A stretch of DNA of 64,000 nt from Iris pallida (lineage: Eukaryota > Streptophyta > Magnoliopsida > Asparagales > Iridaceae): the NCBI GenBank assembly GCA_029216955.1, contig JANAVB010031417.1:23131917-23195916 (forward strand), read 5' to 3'. The notes beneath the pieces were generated by a model, which worked only from the letters and a program-made list of their open reading frames with translations, did not search any database and was not told where the DNA came from. The translations under genes and the position numbers were made by a program. This document shows, piece by piece, positions 33,821 through 47,836 of the stretch (the stretch's first letter is position 1; every line of letters begins with the position of its first letter).

Positions 33821-36599
33821 TGTCACAACCCGCACCCTGATTAGGGGCACGAGTACGTGGTTACGTCCAGCCTACGCCGCAGCATCGGCGGTAGAACGTT
33901 GTCTAGGTCATCTACAAAACTACTCTAAACAGTATAAAGGTACCTGTACAGTATATACACTCCGAATGGAGGTGACATAGCAATACAGTCTCAATCACAA
34001 AAACAAACTAGGATATATAGCACGAAAGGAAACATATGATAGATGAAATAGAATAAGTCCTGTGTCCAACACAAGCCCAGATATATACAACACAGGGTAT
34101 CAAAATAGAATATAGAACTATAGTCTGATAAGCTAGCTGGATCGCAGTCCAGTCAAACCTAGCTAACCTACACTACTCTGGAAGTTCAAAATCTAGTGGC
34201 TCCACTATAAGGCCACGATCTAAGGCTACACCATCTGACTCGAGCCCATAATAGGTCGAGCAGTCCGCCTCGGAATCATCTGTAATATATCATAACGGTA
34301 TCCTGTCAGGAAAATGAGCAAGTACAAACGCTAACAGCAGTTCCATGTGAATTGACAAATTCTATAAGAGACAGTATAATGAACTACAAGACAAAGATAT
34401 ATGAAGACTTGGGAACCATTCGAAAGTCGAGTTACAACCCTTAAACCAAACAAGGATCGGGGTTGTAACTCTTCTCCCGAGCAGAACTTAGTCTCCAATC
34501 AAGGTACAATGTAAAGGCAAGTAGAGCATGTGAGTAACTGTATATCATGGCATGGTGAGAAAATACTGAATGTAGAACAGAGCAGGATATACGATAAGAT
34601 AAAGTAAATATAAAATGTGATTTGAATTATTAGAGCGTTATGTGATCGGCTTGGGAAACATGATCAGGCTTTCCATCCGACCGACTATGAACAATGAGTA
34701 CAATAGAACGGTAAGGCCGGTCACCATGGAAAGCTATGAACGATGTAGGGTCAGGCTTTACCCGTCGTGAGGCGAGGGTATAGCTATGAACAATATATAC
34801 AGTAGAACAATGTAGGAATTTGATCACACAACCACTAATAATTCTCCATCCCCGAATAGTATAAAGGATCCGAACATAACACGTCATGACACAGGATTCA
34901 AAAGCAGGTGATCAGCCCACTCCCAAGTCCATGTCTATATAAGTACAAGTAACAAGTCGAGTCATGTACCAATATACCAAGTAACCCGGGAACAACATCT
35001 CATGACAGGATCCGATATATACTAGTCCGTGAACCATCGTGTCAGGAATCAAGTAAGACACTACAACTGAATCGGATATAGCAGATATCAAGACAATGAA
35101 AACTATCAGTGAATGTACTCGCCTGCTGTCCTGAGCTGTATGGTATATCAATGCTCAGAGCGGTATCAGAAGACCTAAATATGAGATACTGTAAGTAAAT
35201 TTAGGTTTAAACAAGTTTAGGAATAATTTACAATGAATGATATGCAATCTAGGTCAAACTAGGTCTCAATGAGTCACACTAAGTTCTGTCAAGTCAATCT
35301 AGGTCAAATTAAGTTATATCAAGTCAATCTAAGCCAAACCAAGTCAATCCTAGGTCATACCAGTCATCACGGGTCAAATCAAGTCGAAGAAAGTCAAACA
35401 GGATCAAGAGTTGGCCTACAGTTGACTTTTGGTCAACTGGTCAACTCTGGTCAACTCTGGTCAACTCTAGGTCAACCATGGTCAACCCTAGGTCAATGGT
35501 GACTAATAGTTGACTTTTGGTCAACTACAAAAGTCTAATGGAAATTGGGACTAATTTGGGTAAAGCGTTGACCCATAGTTGACTTTTGGTCCAAAAAGTC
35601 AACCGTGGTCAACCGGGGCCAAGACTAGGTCTAGGCGACTATTTCTAACTATTACCAACCTCTACAAACCATATCCAAGTCCATCTTGGACTTCGAAACT
35701 CATATCTTGGCCGTAGGCCAATATCCTATTTTGCCCTTAAAAAGGGTAAATTCTAGCTTCGGCAACTATCCAGTTAGCCTACCTACGCTTGATATTTTGA
35801 CCCGATCTCCCCAGGGTAGTATGATACTAGCCTATACATATAATATCTACCAAAATACCTAGGTAACATGGACATCCAGTCCACGATACGGCCCGTTGTC
35901 AAAATCTTGAATATTTCAAGATACGGACCGATACGGCGCGACACGGGCGCCCTACGACCCCGAACTCCACCCGGAAGCCAACCCGCAAAATCTAAATCAT
36001 GTATTCATGCCCCATGCCAAGTTTCAACTCAATCGGATACTCCGAGCTCCGTTTCGCCCTCTAACTCGGTTTTTTCCCTTTTCTATTCTAGCCTTTTTCC
36101 TATTCTTCCAACTTCTTTCAATCTTTCCTTCTAACCTCTAATTCTTTTCTAACTTCTCATTCCATAATTATTTTCTACTCTTCTCTACGATTCCAACCAT
36201 ATATAATACTTATATATATATATCTATATATATATATATATACTAGGTAAAAAGGGGGGTGCACAATAGGCTAAAAGCCAAGGTGGGGGGGGGGGGGGGG
36301 GGGCTGTGTTCCTGGCAGCAGCCAGGAACTAGGACTGCCGCTGCCGTGGCAGTCCTACAGCTGCTATGGCTGCTACTAATTCTTCTTCTTCATCTTTTCA
36401 TCTACTTCCCTATATATATACACTTCATATATATATATCTCTATATATATATATATATCTATCTATATATATATATATAACTAGATATCTATCTATAATC
36501 TATCTAGATATCTATCCCTCCCTCTAATTATATATATAACACACACACATCCATATACCCACAACCATATACACACATCCATGTATATATATAAATACA

Positions 36600-36690
<91 letters not shown>

Positions 36691-37341
36691 CATTCACAAA
36701 ATGATTAATCCTAATAAATCCTTAACCTATTTTTCTAGGGAAAGTCTACAAATTTGTGGGCAAATGGAAGAGAATCTTCCCCTCTCCATTTAATGTGGAA
36801 GAACTATATGCAAAAGAGAATTAATGGAGAAAATAAAATCATACCTAAGTGTAGGTTGGAGGAAGAAGAAGAAGCTTGAGAAGAAAATGAAAGTGGAAGA
36901 GAGAGAGAGAGAGAGGGTTTAACTTAGTGGAGAAGAAAGATGGGGGGGCTGCCTATAGGTGGCCGGCCATGGTGGTTGGGTGAGGGGCACTTGTAAATTA
37001 CAAGTTTGCCCCTCCCTAAGCCTAATATTAAATAAATTCCAAATTAGGTTTAGGAAGTTGCTAAAAATAAATAAAAATTATAATTAAACTAAATTACTCA
37101 TGGGGAACTAGTCCAAACTCCTAAACCCTAATTTTTAGTGTGGTGGGCCATGGTTAGCTAACAGGCTAATTACAGCTCAAGTCGAAATTCACCGGGGTCC
37201 CGAATTAACTCGGAATGCGATGAAATTCGAACCCGACTCCTATAATAATTAAATAATAATATTCATGAAATAAAATTCCCAAAAATATTATAAAATGGAA
37301 AATTACCATTTTACCCCTAACTGGAAAAAGTGAGGGTGACA
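33821..37341 (-). mobile_element. S2: solo LTR of the RT1 family
   Basis: Target duplication GGGAT at 33816-33820 and 37342-37346. 3521 bp, TGTCAC...GTGACA, co-linear with the RT1 LTRs but diverged. U5 stem-loop at 33875-33890 (loop CAGCAT), TTACAACCC inverted repeat at 34431-34469, GTCAA/TTGAC block at 35240-35640, a G run of about 20 at 36284-36303, and (TA)n at 36605-36688. Confidence 0.92.
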
Positions 37342-38689
37342 GGGATCCCTGATTATCACGGTCAGGGATACCTACAGTAATTGACTAAGGCTAATAAACT
37401 AGAATAATTCAATAGACATGAAGAGATTCCCAGCTACAGGCAATTTCGTTATCTGGGCGCATTAGTGGACTTGTAGCCTACCGTCGAGTAGGGCACATTT
37501 CCAGCACACCGTTGCGTGTTGCATTCTCCATAAACGGAAATTCGACCTGGATAACCGGATGGTCTGCAGGGCTTGTGGCTGCCTATTTTCTGAAATTGGG
37601 AATTTTTGAAAATTTATTATTTTTATTATTTATTAGTGGTATTTTAGTCATGGTATGATTTTCTGGTGATTTTAGTTGAGTTAAACCATTTCTAAAGTCA
37701 TGCTAAGTCATGACTTATGACTTTGTGATTTTGGTTAGTATAACTTAGTGTAAACCCTAGTTTTCTCTAACCTAGAGAGTAACCATGATCATGTGAGCCT
37801 AGCCATAGGTTTAGAACATCAAATTAGGGCTTTTTGGCCTAAAGGGTATTTTGGTAATTTTCTAGGATTTATTGGGAATTATTTGGATTTATGTGTTTAT
37901 TATTATTTAATTATTGATTAGTGTCATGAGAGTCCCTAACCTAGTTTAGCACTAATCTAGAGGTTAGCCACTAACCTAGAAGACTAAATAGAGGATGTTA
38001 GCTTTATGTGTAAATATCTAGTTGATAAATATCTAGATATTACTTTTTAGATATTTTAGAAAAACCTAAATATCTATCTACCTAGTCAAAGCCTTAGGGG
38101 CTAAGCTTTGCAAGGTGGAAAGGGGGCCCTATAGCCTACCCCTACCCCCCATGGCAGCCAACAACACCCCCATCCTATATGCACACCCCATCATTCATTC
38201 AAGCCATTTTTACAACTTCATGAAACCTTGAGAACCCCTCCACTTCAAACACCCATAACTTGTTCATTTTAACTCCAAATCCACTCAAATCTTTTGCATT
38301 AGAATCCTAGTACCTAGAAGAGACTGTGGAAGGCTAGCCAACAAGGTCACAAGCTTTGGGGCATCATCAAGGCTAGTGGACACACCCCCCCCCCCCCCCC
38401 CCTACATTGGGTTTTTCCATTGGTTTTGCACTAATAGGTAAATACTATCAAACCTAGTTAATATAGTGATTTTTCTTCATAATTGCATTCATATAGGTCT
38501 GCCCTAACTGTGTGTCAAGTTTGGTGAGAACTAGGTTCGATTTGGTGTCCGTATCGGACACGTATCTGTGTGTTTAAAACTGTGTTTGGTGAAATGTCAC
38601 TTAGGGTTTAATGTTGTGTTTTTGTAAAACAAATTATATTTTTGGGTAGCCCTAGACATGTAGGACACAACCCTAACTTACTGAGCACG

Positions 38690-39260
38690 TTATCGTGTCG
38701 TGTCCGTGTCCAAAATGGACACGAACACGCTGTGCACACAGTGTGCACTGTGCCCTGCTACCCGACCCCCTTTTCTCCCTCACCTGGACACGTGGACACG
38801 TGAAACTTGACACAAACCTAGGGGCAATGTTTGACAAGACATCCCCAAAGTTTCGTGTCAAGTCGTGTCGTGTCGAGCGAGAAATTCGACACGCACTGAC
38901 CATACACTGCACTGCACGAACACGTTTTTCTCACTGACACGCGAGTCGTGTCGACTCTAGACACGTTGTGGACACCTCGTGTTTGCACGAGTGTGTAGCC
39001 CATCATGTGGGCTACATGTGGATATGACCACGAGGCCCCACGTGGCTCGTGTCGTGTCCACGAGACACGAGAACCCATGCACGACGCGGTGCAGAACACT
39101 GAGTATCAGTCGATTTTCTTCGACTGATACAGAGTTCGTGCCGTGTCCTGAGGACACGTGGACACGAGACAGGCTACCTAAACCCTAGACCAACCCTAGG
39201 CGAACCTACCCACACGTGCACGAGACTTCTAGACACGTGTGTCGTGTCCTAGAGCTAAGT
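38690..39260. promoter_or_regulatory. Cluster of CACGTG (G-box) and GACACG motifs
   Basis: Six CACGTG sites at 38789, 38797, 39039, 39155, 39213 and 39234, in a region dense in GACACG/CGTGTC words of both orientations. G-boxes are bound by plant bZIP and bHLH factors. The region precedes the (TA)n part of the LTR, so a U3 regulatory role is plausible. The right LTR keeps all of these sites and has an extra one (about 44915). Confidence 0.55.
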
Positions 39261-39892
39261 GCACGCGTGCACGACGCTGTGACATTGCACAGTGTATCAG
39301 TGTTTACCCGAGTGGTTGTTTTGTGAGTTTGGACACGCGAAACTGTGTCGAGGTGTCGTGTCAGTGACCTAGGACACTAGTGTATGTGTGGGGCCTTAGT
39401 TACCAACCACTAGTATCGAGCCTTAGCTCGGTTTTGTATGAGAAATCAAGTTTACCTATTTACCTAATGCACAGTCCTGATTTTCCAGTTTTAGGATTAT
39501 TTTCCAGTTTTTGAAAATGGATTTCAAAACCTATTTTTATATGTTTTATACATTGGACTGGTATATTTTAGTATGTATATATATAGTATATATGTATTTG
39601 TGAGTGTGGGTCGAATTTGGGGAGAAATGGTGGTGTGTGTGTGTGTAGGTATGTATATATGTTGTGTGTGTGTGTGTTGGGGAGCCACTTAGGTTCCAGA
39701 TTCCTGGAACCCTCCCCTGTCCAGCCTACTGTTCACCCCCCCTCTCTCTCACTGTCTCATTCTCTCTCTCTTTCCCTTTGTCTCTCTCTCTATGTCTCTA
39801 CATATATAGGTATATATATATATATAAGTTTATATATATGTGTATATACATATATGAGATATATGTATATATTGTACTAGTTTACTTTAGGT

Positions 39893-40093
<201 letters not shown>

Positions 40094-40171
40094 GGTTGTA
40101 TTATATATGTTATTCATATTTTGGGTATATGGATATTGGGTGGTGGTTAGATAGTGTATATCTATATATAT

Positions 40172-40219
<48 letters not shown>

Positions 40220-42046
40220 CCTAGTTATAGGTTTATATGAAAACCCCATCATTAGCCTATGGCCTAGGATTTCTAGCCCATGGCTTGGGGCTAACCCTAA
40301 TGGCCCAAAATCCAACTTGTTGACCATTGTTGACTAAGGGTAGACCAAAGTCAACCTTAGGTCAAAAGTGACCTAGTTAACCTAGAAATGACTAGTAATG
40401 ACCTAGATAACTAGTTTGACTAAAACCCTAACTAGTTGGACTAAGTTTGACCTAGACTTGACCCAGATTGATCATGTTGACTAATATTTGACTAGTTTGA
40501 TTAGAGTGTTGACCAGGAGTTGACTTTAACCTAGATTTGACTAACCTTGACTTGTTTGACCTTGTTGACTCTATTTAACTTAGTTTGATTTCTTGTGACC
40601 TAGTATGACTTGATTTGACTTAGTTTGACTGTAGAGTTGACCAAGTTTGACTTTGACCTAGATTGGCTTAGAATTCATATAGATTGCATTGTAGATTTGA
40701 TTTACCTCATTTTGGACATGTCATAACTGTATTACTCTATTTTAGGACATTGTGACCCTGGTACAGACATCTGATATTACACTACTCTTCCAGAGTGTCA
40801 GGCGAGTACATTCTCTGATAGTTCTTTCATTACTTGTCATTTACTGTATTTCAGTTCTAGTTAGCTATATGTGATTCTCTGTACAAACATGATTAGTATT
40901 GCTGGATCCATTACATGCGACACTCATTTATTCATGTCTGGCCTCTATATCTGGAATCACTACTGGCATCACCCTACTGGAATTATTTCTGGAATCATTG
41001 GCTGGACTCATACTGGTTGTAGTGTTGGATTATGGATTCACTTGTGGGCAGGGAAATACTTGAGTAGACATGTGAACATACCTAAAATCTGGAACCACCT
41101 CCCTTGGAACTATTCTGGAATGCTAGCCATCCCACACTTGGCCGAGTGTGCGATATGCCTGATTACCCCTAGCCGTTTACATGTTGATCTCAGTATTTTA
41201 AAACACACTGTTAGAGTATAGTCTGGACTTACCCTGGAATCATGGATCACTTTTGGACTCATTTTACTGGACTCATCTTGTACTGGAATCATCTAGTATT
41301 GGATTATATGGACTGGACTCACACTCGGATTACCTTTTATACTGTCTGGACTTATACCATGTTATTCTAGTTCAGCTAGTTTACTACAGTCTTCCTTGCC
41401 ATGTTTCCTTCTCTTGTTAGTTACTTTACTTTCCTTGTACCCTCACTGTTTCTCTACATCATTATCTGTATAAAACTGCCATGCTCATCTGTATAACTGT
41501 CTAAAAACTGCTTTATAGTCTTTGTCATTTACTTGGGATTTCTAGATGAGATGTGCTCGTTCCTGTCCTGATTGGACCTGTTGAAAATATTACAGATGAT
41601 ACTCCTGACGACACATGCCCTACTTACCATGGACCTGGCGAGGGATTAGCTACCTTTGGTTCCGACTCTCAGGAGTGATTCAGGAGTTTAGCTAGTAGGC
41701 TTACTTAGCTTTCATGTTTTGAGCTTGTTTGTATTAAACTTGAGATATTGAGTTGTATTAGAGTTTTTGAGATATTGTTGTTATTATTTTAGTAGTTTAA
41801 TTTCTGTTGTTGTTAGTTGGTATCTAGATTTCTGTGTTATCTTATCGTGCTTAGACTGTGATTGAGTATATCATATCTTTTACTTGTCCTTCCTTCGTAG
41901 TTGAGATCTTGGCAAGTACATTATATACACTGCATAAGATTAGTTAGCAACCTAGGACAGCGTTCTACCGCCGACACTGCGGCGTAGGCTGGACGTACCC
42001 ACTTCTCGTGCCCCTACACAGGGTGCGGGTCGTGACACATTTTTAG

Positions 42047-42064
42047 TGGTGGCCCATGCAGGTC
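42047..42064 (+). other. RT4 primer-binding site (tRNA-Ile type)
   Basis: TGGTGGCCCATGCAGGTC, nine bases after the left LTR (spacer CATTTTTAG). Confidence 0.75.
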
Positions 42065-43466
42065 TCGAGTTTATGTAGTGGTATTCGAACTAGAGTATCA
42101 CTACAGCCTGTGATAGAATTTGATAATAGGCTTAGAGAGAGGATACTCAATCACAACTAGGAAATTTCCAGGGATTTGAATCTACTGACTTTTGTTCAAA
42201 TCTGTATAATCTATTTCATATTGTCCTTCTTGATACTATCATCCTTGTACCTTACTTTGAATACTTGACCCGATTGGTTAAGGATCTTGGACTATGTATC
42301 TTCTTTCATCATTTCCACCCTTACTTATATCTTATGCTATAAATTTATCCTTAAGTTTTACAAGCTTATCCTTTTCGAGCTTGATCATGATATATTCTAT
42401 TGGGTATACACCCACTAACATATTATCTAATCAGAACCGGCGCATGATGGTCTGATCAACCTATTGCGTTTTGATTCGCTTTTTCATATATTAATCTACG
42501 TGGATGAAGACATAGTTAAACTTGCCTTAGAATCTTATCCGCAACAGCCTTGACAATTCTCCTTGGAATTATTTTATCGCCTATGAACCTCGTATTCATA
42601 TCCAGTTGGATTAAATTTAATCATGACCTGGATCTTCATCATTGGATGTTCGTGCTCATACTTGATTTCATTGATTTCCCATCTTGCCCAATCTCGATTT
42701 ATCCTGAAATTGATCAACTTAGATCGTGTCAAAACAAAAATCTATTTGTGATTGTTTGTACCTAAATTTTCAATTTTCTTTTTATGGAAGGGTAACTTTA
42801 ATGATTTTTCACTTGTTAATGACCTATTTTCATATAGGATGGTAGACGACCCTATAGCCTTCATGATTGTTGTTTTCTTATCTTCCCAATTAGGACACTT
42901 TAGATTGCTTGTACGTTTTGATACCATAGGACAGTATTGATCTAGAATGACTAGTGCACCTAGATGAGACCACAGACTGTTCCATTTAACCTGTTCCCCT
43001 GGTACTACTATTACACCACAATTTCTGGCTTAATTTAGACCATAGACCTTTCCCACTCTAAATTATGATCATCATAGGTACATTACCGTGACTTTTAAAT
43101 TAGGAGCACAAGATTAGTTGTTTTCTCAAAACTGACTTCACATACGTAACCTAGACATGACATACTACACCCATGACCTTAGTATCCCACTCAGACATAC
43201 CATTGTGTGCTTCATTTGCTTAGTACGATTTTCCTGACCCGAGGCTCCATCCTGATTTACCCCATGGAGTTACTTGATTTCGATTTGAATTGAGGACACC
43301 TTATGACCTAAAACTGCCAGCCAATTTTTGGACATGACCCAGTATAGGTCTACTACCCATATATTGCTTGTTGACCTTGTATGTTGCTAGGTAGTAGCCT
43401 CGCCCCTGATTGTTGGAGGTTTGACCTAGAAAGAGTACGACCATCTAAATTTCGAGGACGAAATTA

Positions 43467-43484
43467 TTTTAAGGTGGGTAGACT
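43467..43484 (+). other. RT4 polypurine tract
   Basis: TTTTAAGGTGGGTAGACT directly before the TG of the right LTR. Confidence 0.8.
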
Positions 43485-45792
43485 TGTAACACCCTGTTTT
43501 CTGAAATTGGGAATTTTTGAAATTTTATTATGTTTATTATTTATTAGTGGTATTTTAGTCATGGTATGATTTTCTGGTGATTTTAGTTGAGTTAAACCAT
43601 TTCTAAAGTCATGCTTTCATGACTTATGACTTTGTGATTTTGGTTAGTATAACTTAGTGTAAACCCTAGTTTTCTCTAACCTAGAGACTAACCATGATCA
43701 TGTGAGCCTAACCATAGGTTTAGAACATCAAATTAGGGCTTTTTGGCCTAAAGGGTATTTTAGTAATTTTCTAGGATTTATTGGGAATTATTTGGATTTA
43801 TGTGTTTTATTATTATTTAATTATTGATTAGTGTCATGAGAGTCCCTAACCTAGTTTAGCACTAATCTAGAGGTTAGCCACTAACCTAGAAGACTAAGTA
43901 GAGGATGTTAGCTTTATGTGTAAATATCTAGTTGATAAATATCTAGATATTACTTTTTAGATATTTTAGAAAAACCTAAATATCTATCTACCTAGTCAAA
44001 GCCTTAGGGGCTAAGCTTTGCAAGGTGGAAAGGGGGCCCTATAGCCTACCCCTACCCCCCATGGCAGCCAACAACACCCCCATCCTATATGCACACCCCA
44101 TCATTCATTCAAGCCATTTTTACAACTTCATGAAACCTTGAGAACCCCTCCACTTCAAACACCCATAACTTGTTCATTTTAACTCCAAATCCACTCAAAT
44201 CTTTTGCATTGGAATCCTAGTACCTAGAAGAGACTGTGGAAGGCTAGCCAACAAGGTCACAAGCTTTGGGGCATCATCAAGGCTAGTGGACACACCCCCC
44301 CTACATTGGATTTTTCCATTGGTTTTGCACTAATAGGTAAATACTATCAAACCTAGTTAATATAGTGATTTTTCTTCATAATTGTATTCATATAGGTCTG
44401 CCCTAACTGTGTGTCAAGTTTGGTGAGAACTAGGTTCGATTTGGTGTCCGTATCGGACACGTATCTGTGTGTTTAAAACTGTGTTTGGTGAAATGTCACT
44501 TAGGGTTTAATGTTGTGTTTGTGTAAAACAAATTATATTTTTGGGTAGCCCTAGACATGTAGGACACAACCCTAACTTACTGAGCACGTTATCGTGTCGT
44601 GTCCGTGTCCAAAATGGACACGAACACGCTGTGCACACAGTGTGCACTGTGCCCTGCTACCCGACCCCCTTTTCTCCCTCACCTGGACACGTGGACACGT
44701 GAAACTTGACACAAACCTAGGGGCAATGTCTGACAAGACATCCCCAAAGTTTCGTGTCAAGTCGTGTCGTGTCGAACGAGAAATTCGACACGCACTGACC
44801 ATACACTGCACTGTACGAACACGTTTTTCTCACTGACACGCGAGTCGTGTCGACTCTAGACACGTTGTGGACACCTCGTGTTTGCACGAGTGTGTAGCCC
44901 ATCATGTGGGCTACACGTGGATATGACCACGAGGCCCCACGTGGCTCGTGTCGTGTCCACGAGACACGAGAACCCATGTACGACGCGGTGCAGAACACTG
45001 AGTATCAGTCGATTTTCTTCGACTGATACAGAGTTCGTGCCGTGTCCTGAGGACACGTGGACACGAGACAGGCTACCTAAACCCTAGACCAACCCTAGAC
45101 GAACCTACCCACACGTGCACGAGACTTCTAGACACGTGTGTCGTGTCCTAGAGCTAAGTGCACGCGTGCACAACGCTGTGACATTGCACAGTGTATCAGT
45201 GTTTACCCGAGTGGTTGTTTTGTGAGTTTGGACACGCGAAACTGTGTCGTGGTGTCGTGTCAGTGACCTAGGACACTAGTGTATGTGTGGGGCCTTAGTT
45301 ACCAACCACTAGTATCGAGCCTTAGCTCGGTTTTGTATGAGAAATCAAGTTTACCTATTTACCTAATGTACAGTCCTGATTTTCCAGTTTTAGGATTATT
45401 TTCCAGTTTTTGAAAATGGATTTCAAAACCTATTTTTATATGTTTTATACATTGGACTGGTGTATTTTAGTATGTATATATATAGTATATATGTATTTGT
45501 GAGTGTGGGTCGAATTTGGGGAGAAATGGTGGTGTGTGGTTGTAGGTATGTATATATGTTGTGTGTGTGTGTGTTGGGGAGCCACTTAGGTTCCAGATTC
45601 CTGGAACCCTCCCCTGTCCAGCCTACTGTTCACCCCCCCCTCTCTCTCACTGTCTCATTCTCTCTCTCTTCCCCTTTGTCTCTCTCTCTCTCTATGTCTC
45701 TACATATATAGGTATATATATATATAAGTTTATATATATGTATATATACATATATGAGATATATGTATATATTGTACTAGTTTACTTTAGGT

Positions 45793-45860
<68 letters not shown>

Positions 45861-45920
45861 GGTTGTATTATATATGTTATTCATATTTTGGGTATATGGA
45901 TATTGGGTGGTGGTTAGATA

Positions 45921-46018
<98 letters not shown>

Positions 46019-47836
46019 CCTAGTTATAGGTTTATATGAAAACCCCATCATTAGCCTATGGCCTAGGATTTCTAGCCCATGGCTTGGGGCTAACCCTAAT
46101 GGCCCAAAACCCAACTTGTTGACCATTGTTGACTAAGGGTAGACCAAAGTCAACCTTAGGTCAAAAGTGACCTAGTTAACCTAGAAATGACTAGTAATGA
46201 CCTAGATAACTAGTTTGACTAAAACCCTAACTAGTTGGACTAAGTTTGACCTAGACTTGACCCAGATTGATCATGTTGACTAATATTTGACTAGTTTGAT
46301 TAGAGTGTTGACCAGGAGTTGACTTTAACCTAGATTTGACTAACCTTGACTTGTTTGACCTTGTTGACTCTATTTAACTTAGTTTGATTTCTTGTGACCT
46401 AGTATGACTTGATTTGACTTAGTTTGACTGTAGAGTTGACCAAGTTTGACTTTGACCTAGATTGGCTTAGAATTCATATAGATTGCATTGTAGATTTGAT
46501 TTACCTCATTTTGGACATGTCATAACTGTATTACTCTATTTTAGGACATTATGACCCTGGTACAGACATCTGATATTACACTACTCTTCCAGAGTGTCAG
46601 GCGAGTACATTCTCTGATAGTTCTTTCATTACTTGTCATTTACTGTATTTCAGTTCTAGTTAGCTATATGTGATTCTCTGTACAAACACGATTAGTATTG
46701 CTGGATCCATTACATGCGACACTCATTTATTCATGTCTGGCCTCTATATCTGGAATCACTACTGGCATCACCCTACTGGAATCATTTCTGGAATCATTGG
46801 CTGGACTCATACTGGTTGTAGTGTTGGATTATGGATTCACTTGTGGGCGGGGAAATACTTGAGTAGACATGTGAACATACCTAAAATCTGGAACCACCTC
46901 CCTTGGAACTATTCTGGAATGCTAGCCATCCCACACTTGGCCGAGTGTGCGATGTGCCTGATTACCCCTAGCCGTTTACATGTTGATCTCAGTATTTTAA
47001 AACACACTGTTAGAGTATAGTCTGGACTTACCCTGGAATCATGGATCACTTTTGGACTCATTTTACTGGACTCATCTTGTACTGGAATCATCTAGTATTG
47101 GATTATATGGACTGGACTCACACTGGGATTACCTTTTATACTGTCTGGACTTATACCATGTTATTCTAGTTCAGCTAGTTTACTACAGTCTTCCTTGCCA
47201 TGTTTTCTTCTCTTGTTAGTTACTTTACTTTCCTTGTACCCTCATTGTTTCTCTACATCATTATCTGTATAAAACTGCCATGCTCATCTGTATAACTGTC
47301 TAAAAACTGCTTTATAGTCTTTGTCATTTACTTGGGATTTCTAGATGAGATGTGCTCGTTCCTGTCCTGATTGGACCTGTTGAAAATATTACAGATGATA
47401 CTCCTGACGACACATGCCCTACTTACCATGGACCTGGCGAGGGATTAGCTACCTTTGGTTCCGACTCTCAGGAGTGATTCAGGAGTTTAGCTAGTAGGCT
47501 TACTTAGCTTTCATGTTTTGAGCTTGTTTGTATTAAACTTGAGATATTGAGTTGTATTAGAGTTTTTGAGATATTGTTGTTATTATTTTAGTAGTTTAAT
47601 TTATGTTGTTGTTAGTTGGTATCTAGATTTCTGTGTTATCTTATCGTGCTTAGACTGTGATTGAGTATATCATATCTTTTACTTGTCCTCCCTTCGGAGT
47701 TGAGATCTTGGCAAGTACATTATATACACTGCATAAGATTAGTTAGCAACCTAGGACAGCGTTCTACCGCCGACACTGCGGCGTAGGCTGGACGTACCCA
47801 CTTCTCGTGCCCCTACACAGGGTGCGGGTCGTGACA
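43485..47836 (+). repeat. RT4 right LTR
   Basis: 4352 bp, TGTAACACCC...GTGACA; U5 stem-loop at 47768-47783. Nearly identical to the left LTR outside homopolymer and (TA)n tracts (45797-45854 and 45924-46011), so the insertion is young compared with RT3. Confidence 0.93.

Larger units (their letters stand above)
42038..43484 (+). mobile_element. RT4 internal domain, non-coding
   Basis: Primer-binding site (42047-42064), a block at 42361-42600 matching RT2 19910-20150 ('ttcgagcttgatcatga', 'cagaaccgg', 'atggtctgatcaacctatt'), then a final about 65 bp shared with RT2 up to the polypurine tract. All frames are interrupted. Confidence 0.85.

Noticed and set aside
38695..39188. Small ORFs in the RT4 G-box region
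   Set aside because: Present on both strands in an LTR promoter-like segment full of GACACG repeats; no recognisable domain.
40871..41221. 116-aa ORF in the RT4 LTR, repeated at 46670-47020
   Set aside because: Open in both LTRs only because they are near-identical; made of 'ctggaatca/ctggactca' degenerate repeats in U5.
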